This document shows, in pieces, positions 1-9,753 of a DNA stretch of 44,076 bases; position 1 is the stretch's first letter, and every line of letters starts with the position of its first letter. The DNA is from Nitrospira sp. (GTDB taxonomy: Bacteria > Nitrospirota > Nitrospiria > SBBL01 > JAADHI01), in NCBI GenBank assembly GCA_027020665.1, contig JALUVJ010000038.1, positions 1-44,076 of the forward strand, in the 5' to 3' direction. The notes beneath the pieces were generated by a model, which did no database searches, was not told where the DNA came from, and saw nothing but the letters and a program-made list of their open reading frames with translations. Position numbers and translations under genes: made by a program.

Positions 1-998
1 CATTCCGGACGCCATTCATCAACAATTTTACAGGCAAGCCACGTGGCAAAAGATTCATTCAACCAAAGGTCGTCCCACCAGTGCATGGTGACGAGATTGC
101 CAAACCACTGATGGACAATTTCATGGGTGATGACATCCGCGACGCGCCGTTGTGTTTCCGTTGAAGAATGTTTTTCGTCAAGCAGGAGACATGAATCGCG
201 GAAAAAAATTGCACCCCAATTTTCCATCGCACCCATCGCAAAATCCGGCACACAGACCAAGTCCAGTTTTGGTGTGGGACAGGGCAGATCAAAGTAGTCA
301 TTCAAGCGAGGCAAAACGGCCTGTGTGACTTTGAGTGCAAAATCTCCAAGTGCAAGTTGATCGGCCAAAGTCCACACCGCGACACGTGTTTCGCCGACCC
401 GGCTTTCTTTTTTTTTCAGTCGGGCGATGGCGATGGCGAGCAGGTAAGTTGACATCAGCGGCGTTTCATCAAAGGTAAGGTGTTTGAGGGGCCCCTCTGT
501 TTTTTCTTCGATGACGGGCATGTTGGAAAGCGCGTTAAGATGGGCCGGAACGGTCAGAGAAAGTTTGAAGCGCGCCTTGATCGCCGGTTCGTCGAAACAG
601 GGAAACATGCGTCTGGCGTCGGTGGCCTCAAATTGTGTAAAGGCGAATGTTTCTCCTTGAACTTCCGCGGCATAAAGTCCGCGCATCTGTTCATTCAATG
701 TTCCGGAGAACGCGAGTGAAAGACGGTTGTTCCCTTTTGCAATGGTTTCTGAAAAGGTGATTGTGAGGCTTTCCGTCGATGTATCCGTGGAAAGCATGCC
801 GACTTGTCCTGAAAGCTCGGCTTCTGTGACATTGAGATCCAGTGCGTGTAGGGTAATCGCAGAGCGTGGCGCATCAATGGAAAGGTCGATCAAGACCGTC
901 CCGGAAAATGTTTTTTTCTGCGGCTGGACAAGTAAGTCCAGGGTATAACACAGGGGCTGCGCCCCTGTGGGAAGACGGCCGGGAACCACGTTTGGCAT
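1..998 (-). CDS. M1-family aminopeptidase (aminopeptidase N-like), N-terminal portion, truncated by window edge
   Basis: Manual reverse-strand translation from ATG at 998 (MPNVVPGRLPTGAQPLCYTLDL...) contains GAMENWGAIFFRDS and HEIVHQWFGNLVTMHWWDDLWLNESFATWLA, i.e. the M1 GAMEN and HExxH-x18-E motifs. Absent from the ORF track because it runs off the window edge. Confidence 0.93.
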   Translation of the reverse strand, partial: MPNVVPGRLPTGAQPLCYTLDLLVQPQKKTFSGTVLIDLSIDAPRSAITLHALDLNVTEAELSGQVGMLSTDTSTESLTITFSETIAKGNNRLSLAFSGTLNEQMRGLYAAEVQGETFAFTQFEATDARRMFPCFDEPAIKARFKLSLTVPAHLNALSNMPVIEEKTEGPLKHLTFDETPLMSTYLLAIAIARLKKKESRVGETRVAVWTLADQLALGDFALKVTQAVLPRLNDYFDLPCPTPKLDLVCVPDFAMGAMENWGAIFFRDSCLLLDEKHSSTETQRRVADVITHEIVHQWFGNLVTMHWWDDLWLNESFATWLACKIVDEWRPE

Positions 999-1059
999 AG
1001 GCGCGATTACGTTCGCTTAAGACGCGATAAAAAGAAATCTCTTGGAAGCGCGCATGATG

Positions 1060-1815
1060 CTATCTCCTTTTTGCGAGGAACTCTTTGCGATAAATCGAAG
1101 GAGAAAGCCCGACTTTGTTCTGGAAAACCTTGCAAAAATACCCCTGATCCGAAAAACCGACTTCGCTGCTCACCTGTTTAATAATACGGTGAGGATCTTT
1201 CAAGAGCTGTGTTGCACGAAAAATACGGATTTCAATGAGATAATCATGAAAGCCGATTCTGCATTCTTCCTTGAAAGAAGCGGACAGGTATTTCGGATGC
1301 AGCGAGACCGCTTGTCCGACCCCTTCGAGTGAAAGCTCGGGAGAACTGTGATGGCGGTCGATGTATTGCACTGCCCGAAAAATTTTAATAGACAGAGAGT
1401 GAATCGGGATATTTAATGTTTCATGAACCTGCTGGAAAGGGTTGGTGCCGACCAGCCGCGCAATTTTCTGTTCCAGTTGTTCATTGTTCCAGGGTTTGTC
1501 AATAAAACCGTGTGGTCGGACGTCAATCATTTGGGCCAGCAGTTCTTTGCTGCCGTAGGCGCTAATAAAAAGGATCGGGGTCACCCGGTCTTCCTTGCGG
1601 ATTATTTTGAAAAGCTCAATCCCGTCAATATCGGGCAGCCGATAATCTAAAATAATGAGATTGTATTCTTTCCGCTGTTTAAATAAGTGGAGCGCGTCTT
1701 CCGCACTTCCAGCGAAATCAAGTTCATACTTCGTTTCAAAAAGCAGTTTAAATGTATTGAGAATCGCTGGATCATCGTCAACCAGAAGAATTACCTTTTT
1801 CAATGTTTCCGTCAT
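1060..1815 (-). CDS. Response regulator: N-terminal receiver domain plus C-terminal AraC-type HTH
   Basis: MTETLKKVILLVDDDPAILNTFKLLF...LIILDYRLPDIDG...ILFISAYG...GFIDKPW is a receiver (DD, D, S/T, K). C-terminus ...RIFRATQLLKDPHRIIKQVSSEVGFSDQGYFCKVFQNKVGLSPSIYRKEF is AraC HTH. Start placed at the internal Met of the 308-aa ORF. Confidence 0.9.
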   Translation of the reverse strand: MTETLKKVILLVDDDPAILNTFKLLFETKYELDFAGSAEDALHLFKQRKEYNLIILDYRLPDIDGIELFKIIRKEDRVTPILFISAYGSKELLAQMIDVRPHGFIDKPWNNEQLEQKIARLVGTNPFQQVHETLNIPIHSLSIKIFRAVQYIDRHHSSPELSLEGVGQAVSLHPKYLSASFKEECRIGFHDYLIEIRIFRATQLLKDPHRIIKQVSSEVGFSDQGYFCKVFQNKVGLSPSIYRKEFLAKRR

Positions 1816-2438
1816 CGAATATGTACCTCTTCTCTCATTTTTGTAATTGGGGAAAATCCCCCTCCTGCCTCCAATAGCCATCTTACATTTATGCCAAGCA
1901 AAGAGGATCCGTCCTTTTTGAATCGAGGCATCCATGCTATCTTCGCGACGCATGGTAGCATAAAAAGCAATTTTGTCAAAGTCCATTTACGGGCAAAAGA
2001 GCCTTATAAATCAAGGTGATCGTCATGCTCACCTGGTAAGTCAATGCACCCGTCCCCTGTGGAAACCCGACATCGCGACCGCTGCCATCCTTCAGCGAAA
2101 AGCGAGTCGGTTTACCCCGTTTCGAATCGATTTTCAGACCGATTTTTCATCATATACATATTTAATCGCTTCGTGGAAGAAAAAAATGATCTGTTTTAAA
2201 AAAATAAATGAAAGAAAAATAGAGAATCCGTTTGAAATTTATCTCATTTATTTTCTGAAAATGAAATATGAAGCGGCATTAAAATGGATCAAATAATTGA
2301 AACAAGTCTGGCATTTTTCAAGGTATTCCAAGAGATTGCCGAAGTAATCCATATAAGGGCGCAATCCTTCCGCTTCCTCTTGACAAAGCAGACTGATTTA
2401 GTCCATCTTACGATCCGACTAGGAACAATGAGGGGGGC

Positions 2439-5400
2439 ATGGCGGGCGCTTTATTGGGAAAGTTCGGTCTTTGGATTTTGTTTCTTTGCCTCACCTTTTC
2501 CCCCTCAATCGGCCTCGCCCGGAAAGCACTGTCTCCCGACCCCTGGATTTCACTCGAAAAAAACCTGCTCCAGCTTTACAAAACCTATGCGCCCGACAGC
2601 CCGCTGCTTAAGGCCGCTTCTCTTTCGGCAAAAGTTCAGCGTTACTTGGATGCCGGACTTTGGTCTTCCGCAGAAGCCTTGCTTTTAAATGCCTCACAGC
2701 CTTTAAATGCCGATCTTGAACAGCTTCAACTGCGACTCTTTTTAAAGCGGGGGCACCATGACCGCATTTACGCTGCTTACCGGAAGAATCAGGCCCTATT
2801 TCAAAACCAAGTCGAACTCGCACTCGGCGCAAGTCAGGGCGCGCTGTCGGAAAAAGACTATGAAGCTGCCCTGCTGATTTTAAACCGGCTTCATTTCCAA
2901 GGCGAATCCCGACCGGAGCGTTATTATTTTTCCGCCTTGGCCTATTGGGGTTTGCAGGAAAATGAAAAATTGAATGCCGTGTTAGGCGATGCCGTGCGCT
3001 GGGCAGAGCAGGCGGATGACGATTCGCCCTGGGTCGGCCGTATCCACCTTTTAAAAGTCTATTATCATCTCAATCAAAAGGAATATGATCGGGCCTTCGC
3101 CAGCATGGGTGATCTCTTTGATAACAACACCGATTTGGCCTTGCTGGCGCTTACCTGGGGTTATTTTAAGCTGGGTGCAACCGGCAACCTCTTCAGCGTG
3201 CTTCAAGCTTTGGACGCAAGCCAGGAACAATCGCCTTACCACGGTCAGATTTATCGCGTGCTGAGTCGTTTTCTTATCGAAGAAGGCAATCTGCGCGGGG
3301 CGATTGAAATGGATCAACGGGAGCGGGATGAGTTGCAAAAGCAAATGAAGATTCTGGAAAAAGAAAGTGAATTGCTGCGCCGGGGGATTTCCACCGCATC
3401 ACGATCGGCCCTGCCGGGCTCGCTTTTATCTGAAACCTTGAAGCAATTAGAAGAACAAGTCGGTGAAAAAAGAGAAATGACCGCCTTGTATTGGTACATT
3501 GATCTGCAACAGCGACGCAAAATGTTGACGGAGCTCAAGGCACGGGAGCAGATGATTGACCAGGAACAACGGCGACTCCAAATGGAAATGGTGCGCCGCT
3601 GTCTTTCCCTGAAACGCTACGAATGGCAAGAGCCCGCCGGGGATATATTACCGACAAGCACCCTGCTTCCGCCTTCGGAAGCGAGGCTGGCCGGAATCCA
3701 AACGCACTATCGGGCCGCGCAACGTGCTTTGGCTTCAGATCATGTTCAAGCCGCCACGGCACATTTGCAGGCCGTGGCGGTACTTGCGCCGCAACACGCT
3801 TACGGGGAAGAAAGTCTCTTTCGGCTGGGCGATCTTGCATTCAATCAACGTGATTACGCCCAGGCTGCGAAATATTATGAAAAACTCATTGATCGCCCGA
3901 ACTCCCCGCTTCACACGCTCGCCCTCTACAAACTCAGCTGGGCATTTTACCTGCAAGGGAAACCGGAAGCGGCCATCGGCGTTTTATTACAGCAGGAAAT
4001 CCGTTTTGCGGAAACCTTTCGGGATGAAGGCTCCGGGCCCTGCACCGTCGTCCGCACGCCGCAAGAGCGTCGCGAACCCTTTCGGCTGCTGGCATTGTCC
4101 CTGGATCAACTCGGTGGAGCAAAAGCCCTGGCCTCGTTGACCCGACACATCCCCCCGCAAAAACGCTTTGCCTTTTATGAAAAAGTAACAGATCATTACC
4201 AAAGCGAAAACAAGATTGAAGGATTGTTTCAGCTCGTTCGTTCCTGGATTGCCGCCTATCCGCTTGATTTAAGAACACCCTTGCTTCATCAAAAGATGCT
4301 CGCATTCATCAATCAATCCGAAAGTGTGTCCATCGCGGATGTAGTGACCGCCCGGACCGAATTTGTCAACAAATATCGCCCCGAAAGCCTTTGGGGGCAA
4401 AAAAATTTTGCCGATGCGGACAACGAGGTGCGGCCTCTTTTAAAACGGCACTTACGGTTTTTGATGACCCATTATTATGCCGAAGCAAAAAAGACGGAAA
4501 CGCAGGATGCCTACAAGTCCGTTCTGACCTGGTATTTGTATTATCTTTCGGTGTTTCCTGATGAAGAAGAGATCGGCAAGGATCGTTTTATTTATGCGGA
4601 GGTTTTGTCCCAGCTCAATGAATATGAAAAAGCCGTCGTCGCCTTTCGTCAGAGCGCCTATCAGGATCCGCAGCATGCGCTCGCCGCCGAGGCAGCCTAC
4701 CGGGAAGTGCTTTTATTGGAAAAAAGCCATTCCCCGGAAGGCCCGGAAGTTGAGGCGGCTTATGACCGTTTTTCCGCCCGTTTTCCGGAAGATAGGCGGA
4801 CCAAAGAAATTGCCATGCGTCTTGCGGAAATTGCCTTTGAACGCGGTGATTACGACAAAAGCCGGTTTTATGCACAAAAAGTCGCCCCGGAAAAACAGGG
4901 GCTAAAAACCGTCGCACGGGAATTGGATTTGGCCTCCTACCGTCTCGTCGTGCAGGCCTTTTTAAAAGAAGAATCTTATTTGGACGCTATTTCTTTTATC
5001 CGCACACTGTTTAAAGATAACGAGGCGAACAAAAGTCACGCCTCTCAACTGAAAAAAACATTTAAACCCCTGCTTGTGCTGGCGTATTTTCAACGCGGAG
5101 AATCGCTTAAACGTCTTGAGGCAATTGATGATGCGGCCGAAGCCTTTTGGCAGGCCTTCCGTTTCGGGGCCGAGACAGAAATGGGTCCGCTTTCGCTTTT
5201 TGAAGCCGCCGTGCTCTGGGACAGGCATCCCACACTGCATCGCGCCGAAAGTGCCTTGAAGCTCTTTCCCGTGCTTTACCCCAAATCGGCTTTAAATCAC
5301 CCCACCCTGATGCGCCTGGCCGCACTCTATGAAAAGAGCGAACGGCCGCTTAAAGGGGCGGAAACTTATGAACGGGCGGCCCGACTCCCCATCAACCGGG

Positions 5401-6116
5401 AATTGGCGCAAAAAGCACTTGAGCAGGCCATCGCCCTCTATGAAGCCGCAGCTTCCTGGGAAAACCTTTACGTGCTTGCAATGGCTCAGGCCGACACGAT
5501 AGATTCCGGCAAATCACAACTGCTGAAAGATCAGTGGGCGCATTGGATGCTCAAAGCCGCGGAAGCCAATTTTAAGATGAGTAAAAGTGTTACGGCCACA
5601 CGCATTTTGGAAACGCTCATCGCAAAAACCAAAGGGGACGCAGAGGTGTCCCCGCCCGTTGCAAAAGCCCACTTCATCCTGGCCGAATCCCGTTTGGAAG
5701 ATTTTGAAGACATCGAGTTGGTTGCCCCGCTGGAAGAAAACCTTGAACGCAAACGGGTGTTGTTTGAGGCCCTGCTTGAAAATTATGACCATGCCGTGGC
5801 TCACCCCTCCCCGCTGTTGGCCCTCAACGCCAACTATCGCATCGGCACGCTTTTTGAGGGTTTCAGTCGCGCCCTTTTGGAATCGGAACGCCCGGAAGAC
5901 CTTTCATTGGAAGAAGAGGAACTCTACGAAAACCTCTTGATGGAGCAAGCCTTGCCTTATTTTGAAAAAGCCGAAGAAGCCTATTTGCAAAATATTGAGA
6001 TGGGCGAGTCGGCGGGCATCCAGAATGAATGGATTGCAAAAAGCCAAATGCACCTGTTTATGATTCAACAACAAATCGACATCTACAACCGAGGTGCGCA
6101 AGAGGTGCTGGGATGA
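2439..6116 (+). CDS. Large exported TPR-repeat protein (1225 aa)
   Basis: N-terminal hydrophobic signal (MAGALLGKFGLWILFLCLTFSPSIGLA); many TPR-like units such as EESLFRLGDLAFNQRDYAQAAKYYEKLID and AEIAFERGDYDKSRFYAQKV. Confidence 0.82.
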   Translation: MAGALLGKFGLWILFLCLTFSPSIGLARKALSPDPWISLEKNLLQLYKTYAPDSPLLKAASLSAKVQRYLDAGLWSSAEALLLNASQPLNADLEQLQLRLFLKRGHHDRIYAAYRKNQALFQNQVELALGASQGALSEKDYEAALLILNRLHFQGESRPERYYFSALAYWGLQENEKLNAVLGDAVRWAEQADDDSPWVGRIHLLKVYYHLNQKEYDRAFASMGDLFDNNTDLALLALTWGYFKLGATGNLFSVLQALDASQEQSPYHGQIYRVLSRFLIEEGNLRGAIEMDQRERDELQKQMKILEKESELLRRGISTASRSALPGSLLSETLKQLEEQVGEKREMTALYWYIDLQQRRKMLTELKAREQMIDQEQRRLQMEMVRRCLSLKRYEWQEPAGDILPTSTLLPPSEARLAGIQTHYRAAQRALASDHVQAATAHLQAVAVLAPQHAYGEESLFRLGDLAFNQRDYAQAAKYYEKLIDRPNSPLHTLALYKLSWAFYLQGKPEAAIGVLLQQEIRFAETFRDEGSGPCTVVRTPQERREPFRLLALSLDQLGGAKALASLTRHIPPQKRFAFYEKVTDHYQSENKIEGLFQLVRSWIAAYPLDLRTPLLHQKMLAFINQSESVSIADVVTARTEFVNKYRPESLWGQKNFADADNEVRPLLKRHLRFLMTHYYAEAKKTETQDAYKSVLTWYLYYLSVFPDEEEIGKDRFIYAEVLSQLNEYEKAVVAFRQSAYQDPQHALAAEAAYREVLLLEKSHSPEGPEVEAAYDRFSARFPEDRRTKEIAMRLAEIAFERGDYDKSRFYAQKVAPEKQGLKTVARELDLASYRLVVQAFLKEESYLDAISFIRTLFKDNEANKSHASQLKKTFKPLLVLAYFQRGESLKRLEAIDDAAEAFWQAFRFGAETEMGPLSLFEAAVLWDRHPTLHRAESALKLFPVLYPKSALNHPTLMRLAALYEKSERPLKGAETYERAARLPINRELAQKALEQAIALYEAAASWENLYVLAMAQADTIDSGKSQLLKDQWAHWMLKAAEANFKMSKSVTATRILETLIAKTKGDAEVSPPVAKAHFILAESRLEDFEDIELVAPLEENLERKRVLFEALLENYDHAVAHPSPLLALNANYRIGTLFEGFSRALLESERPEDLSLEEEELYENLLMEQALPYFEKAEEAYLQNIEMGESAGIQNEWIAKSQMHLFMIQQQIDIYNRGAQEVLG

Positions 6117-6460
6117 AGCCGGTTTTTCTTCTTACAGGGTTGATGTGTTTCATTATGCTCCTCGTTCTGCCTGCTCCCTTGCGTGCCGAAGAAGAACCGG
6201 AAGAGCCGAAAGACCGCACCATTTTGATGGACGAATCCCTCATTGTCGGCGTGGAACTCGGTGCTATCGGCGGGCGCCGAAAACGTATTCCCGGCCCGGC
6301 ACTTTCCACCGCGCTGCGCTGGGACGGGGTTTCTCCGGACGAACTTGACATCCCCAAGGAAATTTTGGAGCACTTGAGTCAATCCGATCTTTCTTTTTTT
6401 AAAAACCGGGAAATGTCCGATGAATTGAGCGACGACATGCGATCAGAAGATGATGAATGA
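6113..6460 (+). CDS. Small exported acidic protein of unknown function, translationally coupled to the TPR gene
   Basis: ATG at 6113 overlaps the TPR stop; MKPVFLLTGLMCFIMLLVLPAPLRAEEEPEEPKD has a signal peptide. Start is an internal Met of the 143-aa ORF. Confidence 0.7.
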   Translation: MKPVFLLTGLMCFIMLLVLPAPLRAEEEPEEPKDRTILMDESLIVGVELGAIGGRRKRIPGPALSTALRWDGVSPDELDIPKEILEHLSQSDLSFFKNREMSDELSDDMRSEDDE

Positions 6461-6469
6461 TATCCTGAG

Positions 6470-7774
6470 ATGAACCTGCCTTTTCACAAAAAAACGCTGC
6501 CTGCCTCGCGGAAATTTTTGTTTCCCCTCTTTTCTCTGCTGTTTCACATTGTGCTCTTTCTTTTTTTTATGAACATGAATACCGTCCACGCACCTCCTGA
6601 AATCAAAGACGAAGACATCGTCGCCATGATCGACCTAAATGAACTGCGGTCGCAACCTAAGCCCCCGGAACCACCTCCCGTGATCGAAACCCCTCCCGTG
6701 CCGCAGGAAAGCAGCCCGGAAGATGAGACCGGGGACACGGAAGAAAACACATCGCCCGAACCGGAACCTGTTTTAGATCCGGCGCTTGACGAAGCTCTAG
6801 AAGATGAGTCTGAAGAGGTCGGCCTGTCTGTGCCCGTCGAAACGGCACAAAATATCTTGCCGCGACCGCTTCCGCCTGCTCCGGAACCCGAATTGCCCGA
6901 TCCCCCTATCCCCGAATCCGCGGAGACGGAAGCCCCTGAGGCGGAACCCGTTTCAGAAACCGAGCTGCCCGCAGAAGAAACAGCAGCCTCCGAAGCTGCG
7001 CCCGTCTCGCCCGAACCTGTTTCAGCAGCCCCCCCCCCTGAATCCGAAGCCGCCCCGCCGGAACCTGCCTCCGTAGCGCCCGTCGTACCTGATCCGCCTT
7101 CAGCGCAGGAAGTCGCCAAGGCTTCTGAGCTGCAGGATCCGCCCAAAGTGAAAACCGAAAAAAAAGTCGCGGCGGCAATCAAAAAAAATTTTCAGCCGCC
7201 GAAACCCTCGAAAGAAAAGGTTAAAAAGTCAGGACTATTGGGCCTGCTTGGAAACAAAAAACGCGACAGGCCCTCAAAAAATCCGCGCTTTGCCAAGAAC
7301 TTAAAGCAGCCTGGCCGTAAACTGCCGGCAGGCCGCCCGCAAGCGGACGCCCTGCCGGCAGAAAGTCGGCAAAAAATGGCGCGCTTAAAAAACAAACTGC
7401 TCAAAGCAGAACAAAAACGACTTATGACAAAAAAATCAATCGGCCGAAAAAAGAAATCCCGGCTCAAAATTGTTCAAGGATCGGGACGGAACTTCGGTGT
7501 GATTTCATCGGCCATTGCTCAGGAAGAATGGCGTTTGACCCATGTTTACAATCGTCTGCTTCAGGAAAACCCCGGCTTGCAGGGCAATCTCATTATCGAA
7601 TTTACGATCTCTCCTAAAGGTAAAGTCATTAAAAGCCACATCTTAACCTCTTCCTTTTCAAACGCGCGTTTTGAAAAGGCGCTTATTCAGGCCATCCGGC
7701 TTTGGAAATTCCCCGCGGCCAAAGAAGGGGAAACGACAATTCTCTACCCCTTGGCCTTCTCTCCTTCGGGCTGA
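6470..7774 (+). CDS. TonB/TolA-family protein with long Pro/Glu/Ala-rich periplasmic linker
   Basis: Single N-terminal TM, PPEPPPVIETPPVPQE-type proline-rich linker, C-terminal NLIIEFTISPKGKVIKSHILTSSFSNARFEKALIQAIRLWKFPA typical of the TonB C-terminal fold. Confidence 0.85.
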   Translation: MNLPFHKKTLPASRKFLFPLFSLLFHIVLFLFFMNMNTVHAPPEIKDEDIVAMIDLNELRSQPKPPEPPPVIETPPVPQESSPEDETGDTEENTSPEPEPVLDPALDEALEDESEEVGLSVPVETAQNILPRPLPPAPEPELPDPPIPESAETEAPEAEPVSETELPAEETAASEAAPVSPEPVSAAPPPESEAAPPEPASVAPVVPDPPSAQEVAKASELQDPPKVKTEKKVAAAIKKNFQPPKPSKEKVKKSGLLGLLGNKKRDRPSKNPRFAKNLKQPGRKLPAGRPQADALPAESRQKMARLKNKLLKAEQKRLMTKKSIGRKKKSRLKIVQGSGRNFGVISSAIAQEEWRLTHVYNRLLQENPGLQGNLIIEFTISPKGKVIKSHILTSSFSNARFEKALIQAIRLWKFPAAKEGETTILYPLAFSPSG

Positions 7775-7860
7775 ATCGAGACGTGCCGCCTCAAAAAAAC
7801 GAACTTGGATTGTTGCAGCCCCCCTGTCTGTATTTCCGAGAAAATCCCGTCCAAAAACCC

Positions 7861-7889
7861 TTGACTTTCGGCCTAAGCTATTGTATTTA
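7861..7889 (+). promoter_or_regulatory. Candidate sigma70-like promoter for the IHF/HU gene
   Basis: TTGACT - 17 nt - TATTTA located about 90 nt upstream of ATG 7979. Confidence 0.4.
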
Positions 7890-7978
7890 TCATGAAATTT
7901 TGAATTTCACCTCAAAATTCACCTTGATGCAAACAGACCGGGAACCCGTCGTTTTTTCGGAAGACTAAAGGAGTTTTA

Positions 7979-8254
7979 ATGAGAAAAGCCGATCTTGCTG
8001 ATGAAGTGGTTGAGAAGCTGGGTGTTTCAAAAAAAGAGTCAAGCGATATCCTGCAGATGGTGCTTGATGCGATTAGAACAGCGTTGGAAAAAGGGGAAAC
8101 AGTCAAGATTGCCGGATTTGGAAACTTTGTGGTGCGTGAGAAAAAAGCAAGGAAAGGCAGAAATCCAAAAACAGGTGAAGAAATCGGCATCACTCCTCGG
8201 CGTGTCGTCACCTTCAGGCCCAGCCAAGTCTTTAAAAAATTTGTCAATGAATAG
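7979..8254 (+). CDS. ihfA: Integration host factor/HU family DNA-binding protein (IHF alpha-like)
   Basis: MRKADLADEVVEKLGVSKKESSDILQMVLDAIRTALEKGETVKIAGFGNFVVREKKARKGRNPKTGEEIGITPRRVVTFRPSQVFK; GFGNF and GRNPKTGE signature. Confidence 0.92.
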   Translation: MRKADLADEVVEKLGVSKKESSDILQMVLDAIRTALEKGETVKIAGFGNFVVREKKARKGRNPKTGEEIGITPRRVVTFRPSQVFKKFVNE

Positions 8255-8279
8255 TTGAGGCGCTCAGAACGCTGATAAA

Positions 8280-8606
8280 GTGAGTCCTGTGCAGGAAAAG
8301 CTATTTTATAAGATTAGTGATGTCTGCCAGCTGACAGGGCTTGAGGCCTACGTGATCCGTTTTTGGGAAACAGAGTTCCCCATGCTGCATCCCAAAAAAA
8401 GCAAGGGCAACCAGCGCATTTACATTAAAAAAGAGATTGAGCTCATCCTTGAAATTAAACGCCTGCTTTACCAGGAAAAATTAACCATTGCAGGCGCAAG
8501 AAAGCGGCTGCGGCAACCGATACGCAAAACGGAGGCGCAGACGTCTAATGCAACACTTTGCAGCATCAAAAAAGAATTAGAAGCTTTACTTCATCTGTTA
8601 AACTAG
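8280..8606 (+). CDS. MerR-family transcriptional regulator
   Basis: GTG start; [71 protein letters not shown] is a MerR HTH; located directly after ihfA, a common arrangement. Confidence 0.9.
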   Translation: MSPVQEKLFYKISDVCQLTGLEAYVIRFWETEFPMLHPKKSKGNQRIYIKKEIELILEIKRLLYQEKLTIAGARKRLRQPIRKTEAQTSNATLCSIKKELEALLHLLN

Positions 8607-8629
8607 GAGCGGCGTCAAGGCTCCTAAAT

Positions 8630-8706
8630 CGGGGCGTGGCGCAGCCTGGTAGCGCACTCGCTTGGGGTGCGAGAGGTCGCTGGTTCAAATCCAGTCGTCC
8701 CGACCA
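8630..8706 (+). tRNA. tRNA-Pro (anticodon GGG), CCA encoded
   Basis: cggggcg...agcctggtagcgc...ctcgc-ttGGGgt-gcgag...gctggttcaaatccagt...cgtcccg-acca; cloverleaf arms pair by eye. Confidence 0.93.
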
Positions 8707-8745
8707 GATGGAAGCAATGCCAAAAGTTCAATCAAGGCGATGATG

Positions 8746-8770
8746 CCCGAAATCAATCGCTGATTTTGGG
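8746..8770. repeat. Intergenic palindromic repeat copy A (core AAATCAATCGCTGATTT)
   Basis: cccgaaatca-atcgc-tgattttggg; 17-nt core identical to copy B. Confidence 0.6.
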
Positions 8771-8796
8771 ATGATGGGAAGGCCCAAGGGCGTGAG

Positions 8797-9711
8797 ATGG
8801 ATGCAGACTTGGATCAATTCCTCAACTACCTTGCCATCGAAAAAGGCCTCTCGGAAAACACACTCGCAGCCTATGCACAGGATATTAAAAAGTTTTCAGC
8901 ATTTTTAAATAAGCATTCATCCCCGCCTGTCTCCGAATCTTCTCCCGCCATCGATTTGACGCAAGTCACACGGCATGAAATCGTTCGATTTTTAGCGCGT
9001 TTGCGGGCCGAAGTGCTCTCGGATGCCTCCATCGCCCGCATGCTTTCTTCGCTTCGTCATTTTTTTAAATTCCTCATCCATGAAGGCCGGTTGCCCCATA
9101 ATCCGCTCGCGCAGATCGACGCCCCCAAGAAGGCGCTTCGTCTGCCCAAAGTCTTACACTTCAGCGAAGTCGAAGCCTTGCTCAACCTTAAAAAAGGCGA
9201 AAAGCCGGAAGCAATCCGCGACGATGTCATGTTGGAGTTGCTTTATGCGACAGGCTTGCGCGTCTCCGAACTCATCGCCTTGCCGCTCGGCGCGCTCAAC
9301 CTGGAAGCAGGTTATCTCATCGCGCGCGGTAAGGGCGATAAAGAACGCATCGTGCCGATGGGGGACTGTGCGCGTGAAAAATTGCTGACTTACATCGCAT
9401 CCGTCCGGCCGCGGCTTTTAAAAGGAAAAAGCGACCCCACGCTTTTTCTCAGCCGTCTGGGGAAAAAGATGTCACGACAGGCCTTTTGGAAAAAACTGAA
9501 CGTTTATGCAAGACAAGCCGGGATTCAAAAACAGATCAGTCCGCATATCTTGCGGCATTCATTTGCCAGCCATCTTTTGGAGCGCGGGGCGGACCTGCGC
9601 GCGCTTCAGATGATGTTGGGCCATGCCGACATCTCCACGACGCAAATTTATACCCATGTCGCGCGAGAACGCCTCAAGCAGATTCATCAAGCCGCGCATC
9701 CCAGAGGGTAG
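8797..9711 (+). CDS. Tyrosine recombinase XerC/XerD family
   Basis: MDADLDQFLNYLAIEKGLSENTLAAYAQDIKKF... LYATGLRVSELIAL... ISPHILRHSFASHLLERGADLRALQMMLGHADISTTQIYTHVARERLKQIHQAAHPRG; R/H-R-H/Y catalytic motifs present. Confidence 0.95.
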   Translation: MDADLDQFLNYLAIEKGLSENTLAAYAQDIKKFSAFLNKHSSPPVSESSPAIDLTQVTRHEIVRFLARLRAEVLSDASIARMLSSLRHFFKFLIHEGRLPHNPLAQIDAPKKALRLPKVLHFSEVEALLNLKKGEKPEAIRDDVMLELLYATGLRVSELIALPLGALNLEAGYLIARGKGDKERIVPMGDCAREKLLTYIASVRPRLLKGKSDPTLFLSRLGKKMSRQAFWKKLNVYARQAGIQKQISPHILRHSFASHLLERGADLRALQMMLGHADISTTQIYTHVARERLKQIHQAAHPRG

Positions 9712-9753
9712 TTCGAGGTTTCGATTGAATGTTTGAGAGACCCTTCAAGCACC

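Noticed and set aside
2014-2034. aggtga-N9-tcacct dyad upstream of the TPR gene
   Set aside because: Only 6-bp arms, no promoter context identified; insufficient to call a regulatory site.
6544-7182. 212-aa minus-strand Ser/Gly-rich ORF
   Set aside because: Antisense of the Pro/Glu/Ala-rich TonB linker; low-complexity reverse-complement artefact.
7651-7677. cttttcaaacgcgcgttttgaaaag inverted repeat
   Set aside because: Inside the TonB coding frame encoding a conserved segment (SFSNARFEKAL); probably coincidental.
8630-9711. tRNA plus tyrosine recombinase as an integrative element boundary
   Set aside because: The recombinase matches the XerC/D housekeeping type and downstream genes (nth, comEC, lgt) are housekeeping; no duplicated tRNA 3' end was seen.
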